Source: Dallia pectoralis (taxonomy: Eukaryota > Chordata > Actinopteri > Esociformes > Umbridae). Taken from it: a stretch of DNA of 64,000 bases. Numbering within the stretch: the first letter of the stretch is position 1; the number at the start of each line of letters is the position of its first letter. Made by a program: the position numbers and the translations under genes. Positions 11,220 through 23,544 of the stretch are shown here, one piece after another. The DNA lies in contig CM055736.1 in NCBI GenBank assembly GCA_029465975.1, positions 7,158,209 to 7,222,208 of the forward strand, in the 5' to 3' direction. A model generated the notes under the pieces. That model was not told where the DNA came from. It searched no databases and saw only the letters and a list, made by a program, of their open reading frames with translations.

Positions 11220-12539
11220 CCTCAGGGCTTTACAGCTTTTTACAAATGCGGTATCAGCAACTCAAAACAGAACCTAAAGTTCGAGAGGTTAGTGACATTA
11301 GCCAAAAAAGTATAACAGAAAGCCGGGTGATTCTCGCGAAATTAGACTTATGAGGTGTCATAAAACATTTTGATGATAAAAGTAAATGCTATCAAAATAA
11401 GAAGGATACCGTTATAAACATCTCTTCATGTACGATTTTGCACATGATTTCAAATGAAATCATGAATACGAATTTTTTTCCCCAACATTTAAAGGGAAAT
11501 TTCTCATTACCGCAACGTGTCCATGACTGGATTTTGGTCCTTTGAGATGGAATTATTCATAATTAAAAAATAAAAGCTTCAGTGCATGTTATAATATATA
11601 CATTTACAGTAAAGAAACATGTGGTATTTGGTGATCATTGGTAAATGTAGTGACAATAATAAGGAATAAAAATGTGTCCAAGACCAATTTTCTCATCCTC
11701 CGCAACAATTTTCAATCATTGTTTAAGTGCTCAAGGAACTATAATTTGTTAAGGAATTTGTTGTAAGGGACAAAAATGACTGTGACACTCAAGATGGCTA
11801 TCAAGTAACCAGTTATCATTTTTTCTCTCCAGATAAAAGTAAACATTTGGCGTGTCATAGTACCTACACGACTTTTTAGTTCTCATTACTGAAACATGTG
11901 TTTGTGAAGTTATAAAAAATGTTGCAGTTAAATTTTTTTGATTACTATATACCCCATTATGGTCTAAATATAAAAAGAGAGGGAATGTTTAGCTAACTCT
12001 CATTTAGCTTCCACAGTTAGCAAGAATGTTTAAGGTCGCTCATCCTCCGCAACACCATTATCATTCACCGCAACAATTGAAGGCCTGTTGCGGTGGAGAT
12101 ACTCAATGTTTCGGTAGTGAGAAACAGACTTATAAAGGAGGCACGTGCACTATAACTGTTGCTGATTTTAATATAACTTGATATTTGCCTTAAACGCTTC
12201 TTGAACAGATTGCGTAAACAAAATAGCTATTACAACCCCCCCAGCAGGGGTCACTAATTATTATTATTTTTTTTAAATGCTTCCACAAAAAGCAGTATGA
12301 ATGCAGTACAGGCCACCTACTATAAATGCAATATTATTTACTATTTCATAGTTTTACTGTGAAACAATGTATTTCTTTTCTTTTTTACAAAATGTTACAT
12401 TCAAGATGGCAATTGTGTATTTTGTTACAGACAGTTGAAAAGGAAAGGGCACCAGCGAAAAACAGTCTGGCAAAGCATAGGGAGAAAATACACAGTAATC
12501 CAGTGTAACTTGAGGATTACAGAAGAAATGAGAGAGAGA

Positions 12540-12962
12540 TGTCAGGGGACAGGGTGATAATAGGGAAAGGAGAGAGAGAGAGAGGTCAGGGGTCAGGGTG
12601 ATAATAGGGAAAGGAGAGAGAGAGGTCAGGGGTCAGGGTGATAATAGGGAAAGGAGAGAGAGAGAGAGGTCAGGGGACAGGGTGATAATAGGGAAAGGAG
12701 AGAGAGGTCAGGGGTCAGGGTGATAATAGGGAAAGGAGAGAGAGAGGTCAGGGGTCAGGGTGATAATAGGGAAAGGAGAGAGAGAGGTCAGGGTGATAAT
12801 AAGGAAAGAGGGAGAGAGGTCAGGGTGATAATAGGGAAAGGAGAGAGAGAGGTCAGGGGTCAGGGTGATAATAGGGAAAGGAGAGAGAGAGAGAGGTCAG
12901 GGGACAGGGTGATAATAGGGAAAGGAGAGAGAGAGGTCAGGGGTCAGGGTGATAATAGGGAG
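12540..12962. repeat. GA-rich ~40-bp minisatellite
   Basis: About ten units contain GGTCAGGGGTCAGGGTGAT then AATAGGGAAAGG and a variable (GA)n tail. Unit length changes mainly through the GA run. The reading frame through it (12720-13091) is a by-product of the repeat. Confidence 0.93.
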
Positions 12963-13001
12963 AAATATAACTTGGATTCATTGTTTTGCCCAACACTTGT
13001 A

Positions 13002-13043
13002 CACACACACACACACACAGACACACACACACACACACACACA

Positions 13044-13085
<42 letters not shown>
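13002..13085. repeat. (CA)n microsatellite
   Basis: An almost pure CA run with two single-base interruptions (CACAGACACA). It lies just after the GA-rich minisatellite. Confidence 0.97.
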
Positions 13086-13086
<1 letters not shown>

Positions 13087-13800
13087 ATTGACAACGCTTC
13101 ACCCAAGTTGGGATAGCAGATAGCATGGGGGGGTGGCTTGGTTTGTTTTTATTGGGTTGTGAATAATGACGAGGGAAATAAATGTTCTTTAAAAAATTGT
13201 ATGCGTTTTAAATATGTAGGCATCAAACCCCTTTGTCAACAGTGAATGTGTGAGCTAAATCTCATTTCCAAAACAATGATCCTCACTACCGAAATGGCAT
13301 TTTCATTACCGCAACATGTATCTTTTTTTTACCAATTAAGTGATAATAAGATAATCATATTTTGTTTTAAAATGTGTATATGTTTTATACAACATTACTT
13401 ATTCAAGGTCTGCTACATAACAAAAGCGTATGTTATCTATTAGTAAAACAATTAAATAAAAGAAATTGTAAATCATCACGTATGTTTCGGTAATGAGAGA
13501 AAATAAGGAAATTACTAAAAATAATAAATATGAAAAAGTAATCTCTCCAGAGTTTTACATAGCTTTGAGCATGAGAAATAAGTCTACTTTAATATTAGCC
13601 AAAAATACAAATTTCTAACCATATATTTAATGTAATGTCATGTTGCGGTAATGATATTTTTTTATGGACTTCATCTAAAAAATGTAAATAATTATATAGG
13701 AAATATTTTTTTAATCTCCTAAAAATAATTGTTATAGTAAGTTCCGACCTTAATCTTATATGTGCAAAAAGAAAATTGGCTTCAAGGGCATTTTAAACAC

Positions 13801-15316
13801 AACAAGAGGAGGAGCTGGGCATGGAGGAATTATAGAATGACGACTACAAATTCTATGAAAATAGCATTTTCTCAATGGAATTTTATTATGTAAAATACAG
13901 AGTTCAATTGTAAATTGTTTTTATGGTCAAGCTATGCTTTTAATGTAATTGTGACCCAGGAATGGGACATATAACTAGGATGGGGATTATTAATTTGCAG
14001 CGATTTTGAAACCATTATTGAGACTGCTTACCGATTTGAGGCGTTACCGATAGCACTACAGAATAATTAATAAATAATATATAAATAAATAAAAAATATT
14101 ATGCTTCACACAACAACAAAAAATGTTATCGACAGCTCTTAAGTGGTAACAGCAGGCTGTACTACAGGATACTGTAGAAGCCCTGAATTAGCTTAACAAT
14201 GGAGATTTGTTACGAAGTTGGGGTGTGATTACTTGTAATCCGTTTAATGTAATTATACATTTGAAGAAGTCAGAAGATGTAGGAAGCGTTTCCACTCGAA
14301 GACAGTCGAAGGTACTAGTGCCCAATTAACCAACTTTACTAAATATCTCCATTGCTCAACAACTCCTCCATCATTCCAATTTCGCATCAGCAAGCGGTTA
14401 GCTCTCACAGCTTCACCAGCTGAGCTGGTTAAATTTCTACCAAGGTCGTGCTGAACGTTTCACCTCAGTGACACTGACACAAGTCCTGCTCATGCCCCTG
14501 CAAAGCTCTGTGAGTGAGTGTATCTATAGCTGCAGCATTGAAAACACAGACAGACCAGCTTGTTATTCCCCCCCAAAAAATCCTCTGTCTATGTGCATGT
14601 GACATAGATTACATTTTCTCTCAGTAGAACACTGTGGAAGCTGGAAACCCTTATTATTATGTGAACACAGCATGTTGCTGTGTGTGTTTGCAGGTGTGAA
14701 GTGTGAGTGTGTGAGTGAGTGAGAAAAATGATTGAAAAATATACAGTAAGTGCGAGAACTATTTTCAGGCCATTGAAAACCTAAACGATAACTCAGGAAA
14801 ACTGAAAGTTAAGTGCACCGCTTGCACACTATGCCAAAATGACACACACAGCCGATCCCAGCTTTAAAAAAAGCATAGTGTAGAAATTCAACGACTAACC
14901 CTGTGAATAGTGTACTCTGAATTACCTAAAAAAAAAATCGAAATCCCATAATAGTCTACCACAGTTTTTTTTGGTTTGGAACTTATATTCACACTGACCT
15001 TTAAGGGCTAATCCAAGACATGACAGTTGGACATGAATAATGGTGACACAAGGTGACATTCTCCACACAACAAGTTAACCGATAATTACATGCTTCTGAT
15101 GGCCAATAATAAATAAAATAACTGATTATCTAACAGATGTCACTATTGTAAACAAAGACAGTAATTTCCCTTGTTCAATGTTCATTGTTATCCAGTACGT
15201 CAAAAAACCTGCAATTATAGAACAGAAAGACAATCAAACTATTTGCATAAGAATTCAAAATACACCATCTGGACAAAAGTATAGGGACACCATTAGACCC
15301 TCAGGGGGTTATATAA
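13801..15316. other. No gene recognised; a Tc1-like end near 15264-15300
   Basis: The region is AT-rich and mostly unique to the eye. Positions 15264-15300 carry CATCTGGACAAAAGTATAGG, the kind of terminus seen on Tc1-like elements of fish, without a partner nearby. Positions 14690-14730 are (GTGA)-rich. No exon is recognisable. Confidence 0.4.
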
Positions 15317-15324
15317 CATCAATG

Positions 15325-16860
15325 TAGGGGTGTGCGATATGACAATATTTAATCGTGGACTATTAAAATGTCTCCACGATTCACTTTTTCGGAAATATCG
15401 TAGAATCGCGCTCCAGTGCACATTCTATTAGATGCAGATCTATGGCGTTTTTTCAGCCACGTAACAACATGCGATGCGCGGTGCGCTAGATGTCATCGTG
15501 TTAACACTAGAAGCGCCAACAGCCCATGCCCGCGGGCGTTGCAGTTGGTAATTAAAATAAATATATAATGTTGAAAAGCTACAGCCTCGTCCTTCCATGA
15601 CTTTTCCTAAATACGTGCATTTTACCTTGTCCCGTTTTCAGAAACTGGACACGTTTTGGTCTGATCTCGTTTTGGTCTGATCTATATTGGACTCGTTTTG
15701 GTTTGGTCTATATGAAACTGGATCCGTTTTGGTCTGGTCTGTTTAAAACTGGACGCGTTTTGGTCTAGTCTACATGAAAATGGACGCGTTTTGGTCCGAT
15801 CTATATGAAATTGGATATATGTAACGGATTAATTTGCTGCGGTCTCATGTGCACTCATAACAACACAAATGAACACTGAGCGCAGTGCAACCGGTTAGTA
15901 TGCGTGTCCTGCTCAGGCAGACAAAAGCTGCGAGATATACATAGATAATAGATTGATTGGCTTGGTTGAATTTGAATGAACAAAAAAAAAAAGAGGTAGG
16001 CCTACGTTTATAAAGAAATATATGTTTTACTAAATAAACAGAACGAAAATATAAAACGAAATTGATTAATGTATCTACCGGGTAACAGCAGAATATACCT
16101 GACCGTGACCAATATACAAACTGTAAAATACGTGTTTCATTGTCTACAGTGCCTTAGTTACTGGACTGTAATTACTATAGGCTAATACATTTTACAAATG
16201 TAAATGATCGAATTATACACTGTAGCCTAATGTTTGTATTTCAAGAGTCTGTGTTGCAATATATACGGCCAAACATGCGCAAATCATTTGATTGCGCGTC
16301 GCTTGTGATCTAAAATGTTTTAGCATTTATTACATCAAAACAGGACATACAGTTTGATGGATTTTCATTTATTCGATCTTTAGAAATTTAAATATCATAG
16401 CCTGTGCATTTTAAAATCATGGTTTTAATTTTGTATTGTATGGTTACATAAGACAATAAATAGGCTACATACTATTTTAGTAAAATGTTTTACTGCATAA
16501 TTCATAATTCATTTAATTCAGGATGATAACACAGTAGATCATCTGATCCTGTAAATGGATGGCAGGTTACACAGTGAATGGATGGTGAAGCTGCGGATGA
16601 GAATGGGTGCTTCTTTGCACAATTGCACTTCCATTAAATATATACGTGATTAAAATATGCTACTTTAACATTTTTTTCCCTTTTATGTTTTGTTACCTTG
16701 TATGGCTATATTTTTTAAATGGAGATATAATTTGCTTGTATTGCGGCTCAGTAATTTGCAAAATAGTCTTAAAAAGCAACATGAAAAAGAATCGTGATAA
16801 AATCGTGATTTTTCCTGAAAAAATCGTGATATGATATTTTTCCCATATCGCCCACCCCTA
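15325..16860 (-). mobile_element. Non-autonomous hAT, 1.5 kb family, copy 2 (inverted)
   Basis: It reads as the reverse complement of 7757-9276 over its whole length, with ends TAGGGGTGTGCGATATGAC and ATATCGCCCACCCCTA. The perfect 8-bp duplication CATCAATG stands at 15317-15324 and 16861-16868. The internal array of CGTTTTGGTCTG units is at about 15635-15820. Small differences (for example 1536 against 1520 bp) show it is a separate insertion. Confidence 0.93.
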
Positions 16861-16868
16861 CATCAATG

Positions 16869-19440
16869 TCTAAGCATCACATGCATACATTTCCATGAAG
16901 CCTTGCAGGAGACTATTCAGTTGGCTTCCTTCCACTGGGCGCTGTTTTCTGGTTGGCAATCTTTACCCAACTGTTAATGTCTAATTTGAAACTTTGGTCA
17001 GACCCTTTTTCCACTTGGCCATGATGTTCTTTGCCAGATACATCACGCCCTCCTACTTTGATGCTCGGGTAAGAGTGTGGTATGGCTTTGTTGTCCATTA
17101 AAACCATTAGGGCCTAATAGTGGCATATAAAAAAACTCACAGAGAAAAGAGAACTTGTAGCCATGTGTAGGTTTTAAACCTCACACTAAAGAGCAACATT
17201 TTCCCCGTCAACTGACGCCGCAGCTCCTGGGTGCTAAAACCGGTGGAGCACCACAGTAGGTAAAGTAATGAGGTCCCTGTCATTGACCCAGTCAGACCCT
17301 CGTCATATTACAGCCAGTAGATTACAAACTACAGTATATAGACCATAAATTTAAGCAATAACTCATTAGACGGTTGGGATGGGGTAAATGGCCAGTATAG
17401 CACAAGCTCCCTAGAGGCCATATCCCAATTATAACCAAGGCACATATTAGACATAACCCATGGTGTTTATGTTGTTTGAACATTTACTACGATGTTCATA
17501 TAATATCAGAGATTCTGAATGTGAGTAAGACTTCATCTGGGCCATAGTAAGATCATACTGAGCCAGGTTCCTTTGCAGGTGCTGTGTAAAATTTGCGCCA
17601 CATAACCCGTCACCCATGCTCAGATGGTACTTTTTGAGAAACAACTTTCCTGCCACCCTCCATTAAGGGCCAGTGTTATTAAGAGCTTTTCATATGCTGG
17701 ACTGGTGCAACATTACTCCAACCCTAGCCATTGATCTCGAAAGCTCTTTCAAAGGAACTGTTGTCTCCTCAAGGGCTTGTTTAATAAATTGACTACTTCT
17801 TCGAGCTTTGAGGGACTACCTCTGTGGAGAAAAATGGTACGGTAAACGCATCCCTGATAGGACAATTACTTTTAAACTTGGAGCATCCACAGAAAATGTA
17901 TTCAGACAACAAGGGCTTGGGAAACCTGATTTAGCCAACAGGCTTTCCATAGAGAACACAGAGATAGGCATCTCAACCAAGACCTCCAGCTTAGAGAAAT
18001 AATCTTAGAGCAGGGCTTTTCAACTCTGGTCCTGAAGATGAAAGCACATCTGGCTTTAATCCTCTTATTTTAATATGATACCGGAACTAGAAGGCAAAAC
18101 AACAAACTGAAGTGTTTTGGCACTCCATCATCAAAGTTAAATAAATAGCCACTCCTATAATTCTATGGGACTTCGCCTTTACAGCTGTTCTAGGGCAGAG
18201 AAATACCGGGAAGACTTTAACGCAGTTTAACGCAGTTGTCAGCCATGCTAACCTGATGTTATGTGTGCTTATGTCATGAAAGGGTTGGGTATGGCCAGCC
18301 TGTCGAAGTCACACATTGAGCCCAAGCACATAACATACAGCTGCTAATCCTTCTGGGGGGGACAACACATATGTAATTACACAAACATCCCCCCCACCCC
18401 CCACTGTGGAGACAAGACCCTTAATCCCCCATGTGGTAAAGTGGTGAGGCATGGATTAAAAGCATCCATCCATGCCACATACCAGAGCACATATGAGCTC
18501 TCCATTTCACTCCTCTTTCGGCCCCGGGGGGATTCAACAGAGGCACCCAATGTGCATAAAGCACAGCCCAAAGTTACATGAAGTCTATGAATTCACGTTC
18601 CTGTTCCAGTAGATAGCTTCTGAGGCTACTGTGAAGAGCAAACAAATCAAGTATAATGGTTTGGTAACTTTTTCAACACTTGCTCAATCAATGTATACCA
18701 AACTGCATGTGTGCAGTGCTGAGTGTCCCCAAATCTCCTTCTAAAGGTATTACCGGTGCTCTCTTCCCCATCTGGGGATATCTTCAGACAGGGCTCTAGT
18801 CTCCCCGGACCACCGCCTCAGGCCCCTGTAACCATGTTGCAATAGATCATGTTCCAAAAAAGCTAAGGACCGTCAAGCCTGTGTGGAGTAACTTCCCCTG
18901 AATCTGTCCAGTTGGGTCTCAGCGGTTTCTCTCTCTTCTATTAACGAACCTCAGGACAACCTAGCCTGGCAAGTCTTAGGTCTCTGCCTTACAGCTTACC
19001 AGGGCATAATAATATCTCTCTGAACAATTGACGTACCTATTAAAAGGGAAATTACACTTTCTGTGACAGACGCAATTCTCTATACAACATTTACCTATAT
19101 ACTTACTTTTGAAACCTTAACTGATTTTAACATTTACTTCTGAGGAATGGGTATTTCATTCATTTGTAATTTATCCACTAGCCGACCGTAAATATAATAA
19201 AAAATTGGGGAGCCCCGGCACGATTCTTCCTGCGTTGTGGAAAATAAAACATCACCAACCCATGTCTCAGCTGACCATGAGAATTAGGTCATGCAGCGCT
19301 ACATGCGGAAATGGTCTTTTTCATAAAAAAGGTCATTATTAATATTATAACAAAGCACATTTGGAATTTGTTAAAAGCTTGATTTGTGTGGCAACCTGTA
19401 CGGGGTCGCAAAACACTTTACTGATTCCTTTATGGGCGAT
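16869..19440. other. No gene recognised; one degenerate MITE-like stretch
   Basis: Mostly unique DNA with several short frames (17808-18002 plus, 16913-17107 minus, 18377-18571 minus) that show no recognisable domain. Positions about 18014-18150 begin CAGGGCTTTTCAACTCTGG and end in a poor inverse, which suggests an old MITE. Positions 18385-18410 are a C-rich run. Confidence 0.35.
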
Positions 19441-19448
19441 ACAGCATG

Positions 19449-19645
19449 TACTGTATCTCACAAAAGTAAGTACACCACTTACATTTTTGTGAGGGGACAG
19501 GACAGTAAATGTACACTGTTATACAAGCTGCACACTCACTACGGTACATTGTAACAAAGTGTCATTTCTTCAGTTTTGTCACATGAAAAGTATAATGAAA
19601 TATTGACAAACTTGTCAGGGTGTACTCACTTGTGTGATACTGTAA
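19449..19645. mobile_element. Tc1/mariner-like terminal fragment
   Basis: It contains GTATCTCACAAAAGTAAGTA, CACATTTTTGTGAGGG-like, CATTTCTTCAGTTTTGTCAC and GTGTACTCACTTGTGTGA, the subterminal words of a widespread fish Tc1-like family ('AAAGTGAGTACACCC'). The 197-bp segment is a deleted copy with both ends close together. A related fragment lies at 28965-29105. Confidence 0.6.
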
Positions 19646-20990
19646 TTAACCAATAATATACACCTACGCCTTCATCCTGATTAATAAAATTGGTCAAAAC
19701 TTCATTGAGTTAATCTATGATCATTATTAAATATATCAAAAATGAATTGTTAACATACATATTCAGAAAGGGATAGGTTTGTTCGAATAATGGTTCAAAA
19801 TAAATTTGGGTTCGGTATGGAGTGAATTTGTAGTAGCTGCGGTTGCTGAAACTCCTTTATGAACGATCAGAGGGACATACATCAGCCAGCAATCAACTAC
19901 ATTGTAAACAATTTATTGTGACACCACTCAGACCTGGTCTACACCAGTCCTTCAAATGATTTTTTTATCAGATATCGGTTACATTCTCTGAACCTTGCTC
20001 CCATTATTAGAACTTTGAAATACTACAGAGATAAGATTCACATACAAGTTAACTGTGGAAGATGTAGTAAAAGCAAAGGCCTAGATATCGTATGATGTAT
20101 TGCCAAGAAGTGGTGAAAAACAATTATTTATATGGCCGTGTAGCCAAGATAGCTGCTTCCATCTGATCCTCCCCGCCACCATGATGCGAGATGACAATAT
20201 ACTTGCAAACATCATTCACCTAATGTCTTGGACCCCTGAAACCGAACTCTGGACCTTGAAGACAGATCCACTTTGTTTTATCATGGGAACTTTTTCAGAC
20301 CTAAGACATCAAGTGGGTGCAATTAAATCAAGAGGTATAACAGAAAAACAGGTGGTGGACCTCATTGGGTAAGAGTTGAGTACCCTTGGTCTAGAAGAAA
20401 GTTTAAAAAAAAAAATGCACATATAAATCACGTCAAGTTCCTTGTAGTATATTAATTTTACTAACATTATCATCATCATGATTTGAAATCTGTGTCTAAC
20501 AAATGTCACAATGGCAACAAACTCCACTAAATTATTTCTATGAACTGTATGACCTTACATAATAATCAGGACAAATGTATCACTTAGCAGAAGCCCCTAG
20601 CCCACAAAGTATGAAAAAGGCCAACAACATTGTGTTGTTCAGTAAGTTAACCCAAACGTGTCATCTCTCAACGACACGTTAATGCTTCACCTAGCTGTAT
20701 AGAATCGTTGAATTACGACAGTATGAGCAATGAGTGTCTTTGTCTGCGACAATAAACTGAAAACGGAATGGTATTATATAAACCTTACAATGACTTACTG
20801 TCATGCTTAAAAATATGACGTGTCTAACAAGTTACCACCAAGACAGTCGGGAAGCGTTACAGTGACGGAAAACTATACATCACAACCACCATCACATCAT
20901 CACACAATGCCTGATTCCCAGTTTGCTGGCTAGCTAACGTTAGCTTAATAGCAAACAAACCCCAATGCAGCAACCCGGGTTAGAATGCCA
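19646..20990. other. No gene recognised
   Basis: AT-rich sequence upstream (in minus-strand terms, downstream) of the exon at 21027-21356. The open frame at 20100-20372 has no recognisable domain. Further exons of the minus-strand gene might lie here or further left, but I could not identify any. Confidence 0.35.
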
Positions 20991-21026
20991 TAACTGAAAT
21001 ACTATCTAGTTCACGTTTCTCCTCAC

Positions 21027-21356
21027 CTTTTTCAATCGAGGGGCTTCAGCCACCGTGCCGTCACGATTTACGAAAGCTTCTCCGCCGTTTTGTTGTGGAT
21101 CTATCCGTTTCATCGCGGACGCCTGCGGCATCTTAATCGGGTTCGGGGTGGGGAAACCAGGGCTTGGGTCGCCGGCTTTTACCGTAGGCTCCGTCGTTAA
21201 GGTAGTAGACGAAGTAACAACAGCGTTGGATTCGTTTTCAACAATCCCTTTGTCATCTGTCTTTGGTGTCAGAGGAGATTCAGGTGTTAATTCTTTGCTG
21301 GGGACATCTTTCAGTTCGACCTCGGCCATTTTTGCTGCCACAACCTGGACTGACAT
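21027..21356 (-). CDS. First coding exon of an unidentified protein (partial gene)
   Basis: A minus-strand frame begins at ATG 21356 (MSVQVV) or, with a stronger context (AAAATGG), at ATG 21329 (MAEVELKDVPSKE). It runs in frame to a good splice donor, AAG|GTGAGG, with the last exon base at 21027. The encoded 101-110 residues are rich in Pro, Ser, Thr and Lys (TPESPLTPKTDDKG; NPIKMPQASAMKRIDPQQNG) and contain several Ser/Thr-Pro sites. They look like a disordered, phosphorylatable N-terminus and show no signal peptide or membrane segment. The exon is unusually CpG-rich for this window, which fits a promoter-proximal CpG island. I do not recognise the family. The rest of the gene should lie to the left, possibly outside the window. 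The assignment as a real gene rests on CpG content, Kozak context and the donor site. Confidence 0.6.
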
Positions 21357-21559
21357 CGCAGCTATTTCACGAAGCCTTTTTCGTAACACGAGTAGCAGCT
21401 AGGTGGCTAGGATTCAGCCAGCGACACAAAGTATGACGTCACTTGCGTATGGTAATTATAAATATTTCAAAATAAAAGCACTCATTTCAAAATACTACTT
21501 AACGACACATTTGGCAAATAAACCCAATTCTGATTTATAATGAGTGAATAGAAGAAACA

Positions 21560-22330
21560 TCTAAATCAAAACAGCATCAAATCTTCTAGATAATTTCCAC
21601 AGTTCTTGAAAGACCTCGGCAGTTAGGCACAAACATCTTGGAAAAATAACTCCAGTTTTTCTGTGGACTTAGGCAGCCTCAGTTGCTTCTCTCTTCGTCG
21701 TATGCCAGACGGCTCTTTGATATTGAACCCTAGGCTCTGGGGGGCCATACGCAACTTCCAGGACTCATTTTTCCTCTTTACACTCATAATAGTTCATGAC
21801 AACTTTTACTCTATGTTTGGGGTCGTTTTCATGCTGCAGAATTTAATGTGGGCCAATCAAAACCTCGCTTGTGGTATTGCATGATGAATATGTATCTTCT
21901 CAAGCTTCTCAGCACAGAGACCATTAATTCTGACCAAATCCCTAACTTCATTTGCTGAAATGCAGTCCCAATACTAGGCCACAGACATTCATGTGTGTAC
22001 TGCTATAGAGCCGTTAGGTGAACAAACTGCCTTATACTATCAAATATTTCAAACAAACAAAAATCCAATCTTACTAGTTGTTTCTGTTCCTGTGTTTTCA
22101 TGCATACACGAGTCTTGGCTTTGCATGATGCATCAATGTAAATATCTTTCATGAAGGACACTTCTCACCAGACTGCCATCGATATTATCAGGGTGCTAAT
22201 TTGAGTTAATGACACTGCTGGAGATCTTCTGATTACAAGTGGGTCTTTGTGTCTTTCATCACCTAAAATAAGTTTATTTTGCCGAACAGTCCTCAACAGT
22301 TTCTTTGTGCACATTTAGAAACCCCTGTCT
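21560..22330 (-). pseudogene. Dead Tc1-like transposase
   Basis: Read on the minus strand, the order of motifs matches a Tc1-like transposase. A degenerate N-terminal part (LRTVRQNK ... GDERHKDPLV) lies at about 22330-22090. Then come ISANEVRDLVRINGL and IHHAIP (about 21970-21870), an NDPKH catalytic-site remnant (about 21820), and a C-terminal KREKQLRLPKSTEKLELF-like run (about 21710-21640). Frameshifts and stops interrupt every domain, and the WPPQSPDLN motif is corrupted. It is non-functional. It starts about 200 bases upstream of the CpG-rich exon at 21027-21356. Confidence 0.7.
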
Positions 22331-23544
22331 GCCTGGGAGAGACTCAATGCATACTCCTACACATGGCATAAACCCAACAGAGTAGAAATGTGGAATGTAA
22401 ATTTGCCATGGCTCTGTAGGTGATTATATACACCTAATATAAACCCAACGTAAATATTACATAAATAATCTGTATTTTAATTCTCCAATTTTGGTCTGGA
22501 TGTGTAATATGTAATTTACAAGAGCATAATCTATGGGTGGAATCACTTTCATAACTCTGCCAAAACGTTTCGAGATTGGAAGTGAGCGATTTTGATAACA
22601 TGCAAGAATACATACATGACACACTAGCGTTTTGGCTCAACAGCGCAACTTTGTGGTAAAAAAATGAATCTCAACATCTCAGTCTTGAAATAAAATCCTC
22701 CAAATGTTCCATTTGCACAATAATACTACTACTTAAGTAAGTAGCATTGTTTTCTCAAACTCCTTGCACATATTTGTTAACAGCCCTGTTAATAGTTACA
22801 TTTATTTTGCTGAGATAATCTACCTGACATTTATGGCATATAACGTAAATAGAATCATCATAATGTAGCTACATATTTGGTTGCGGAAAATAAAAGGCCA
22901 GTCAAAACTTTGCCACACAACACGAATGTAAATTGATGATGCGTGCATGCTGACTGCAGGGAGGTCCACCAACTGGGAGTATATAGCCACTGGAGAAATG
23001 GTCTCTTCACAGTTTGCAAACTGTTTGTAAAATCTATTAAATGGTTGCACGATGGATGTGTTTATATTGTCTGTATCATTTTATACCTAAGTCCGTCAAC
23101 ATTACAACCAAACTAACATCATAAAACATAAAAAATAGACAATACTTAGTGTTTATAATTTGCTCAATTCATAACCTTGTTTTTCTTGCAAAATATGAAT
23201 TATGAATGTAATGTAGTTTTGGTGAAAATAGTGGTGCAATTATTAAAGAGCAAATATTAAAATAGTGTTAAAGCAAATCGTAACTGCAGTAATACCAGAT
23301 TCTATTGATGATGATAAAAAGGTTTTGATGAGAGACTAATGAAACTAATATCTGTCAAATTGACGCCCACATGTAATCGCAGACACGTTGTTCGCTTCAC
23401 CTGTGAGTGGTCATAAAGGTTTTACTCATCAGTCTATGTAAAGACTTGTACTTCTACTGCACCCATTCCAATGGTCCAGATGCAATACACTGTAGTAGCA
23501 CTAATTTCATGTAAATGATGTAGATAATTTTAGCCTGAGAATGT
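22331..23544. other. No gene recognised
   Basis: AT-rich sequence with no exon, repeat end or informative frame that I can support. Confidence 0.4.

Larger units (their letters stand above)
11300..13800 (+). mobile_element. Unclassified DNA-transposon-like region ('CATTACCGCAAC' repeat)
   Basis: The phrase CTCATTACCGCAAC or its variants recur at about 11500, 11700, 12040, 12060, 13290, 13490 and 13645 in both directions. A frame at 12326-12508 encodes a Lys/Glu-rich piece (residues AKHREKIHSNP) like the basic repeats in some fish transposon proteins, and then runs into a minisatellite. I recall similar sequences as a repetitive family in fish, but I see no convincing termini or target duplication, so the limits are approximate. 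Confidence 0.4.

Noticed and set aside
20100..20372. A 90-codon plus-strand frame
   Set aside because: No recognisable domain, weak context for its start and no splice context that I can support.
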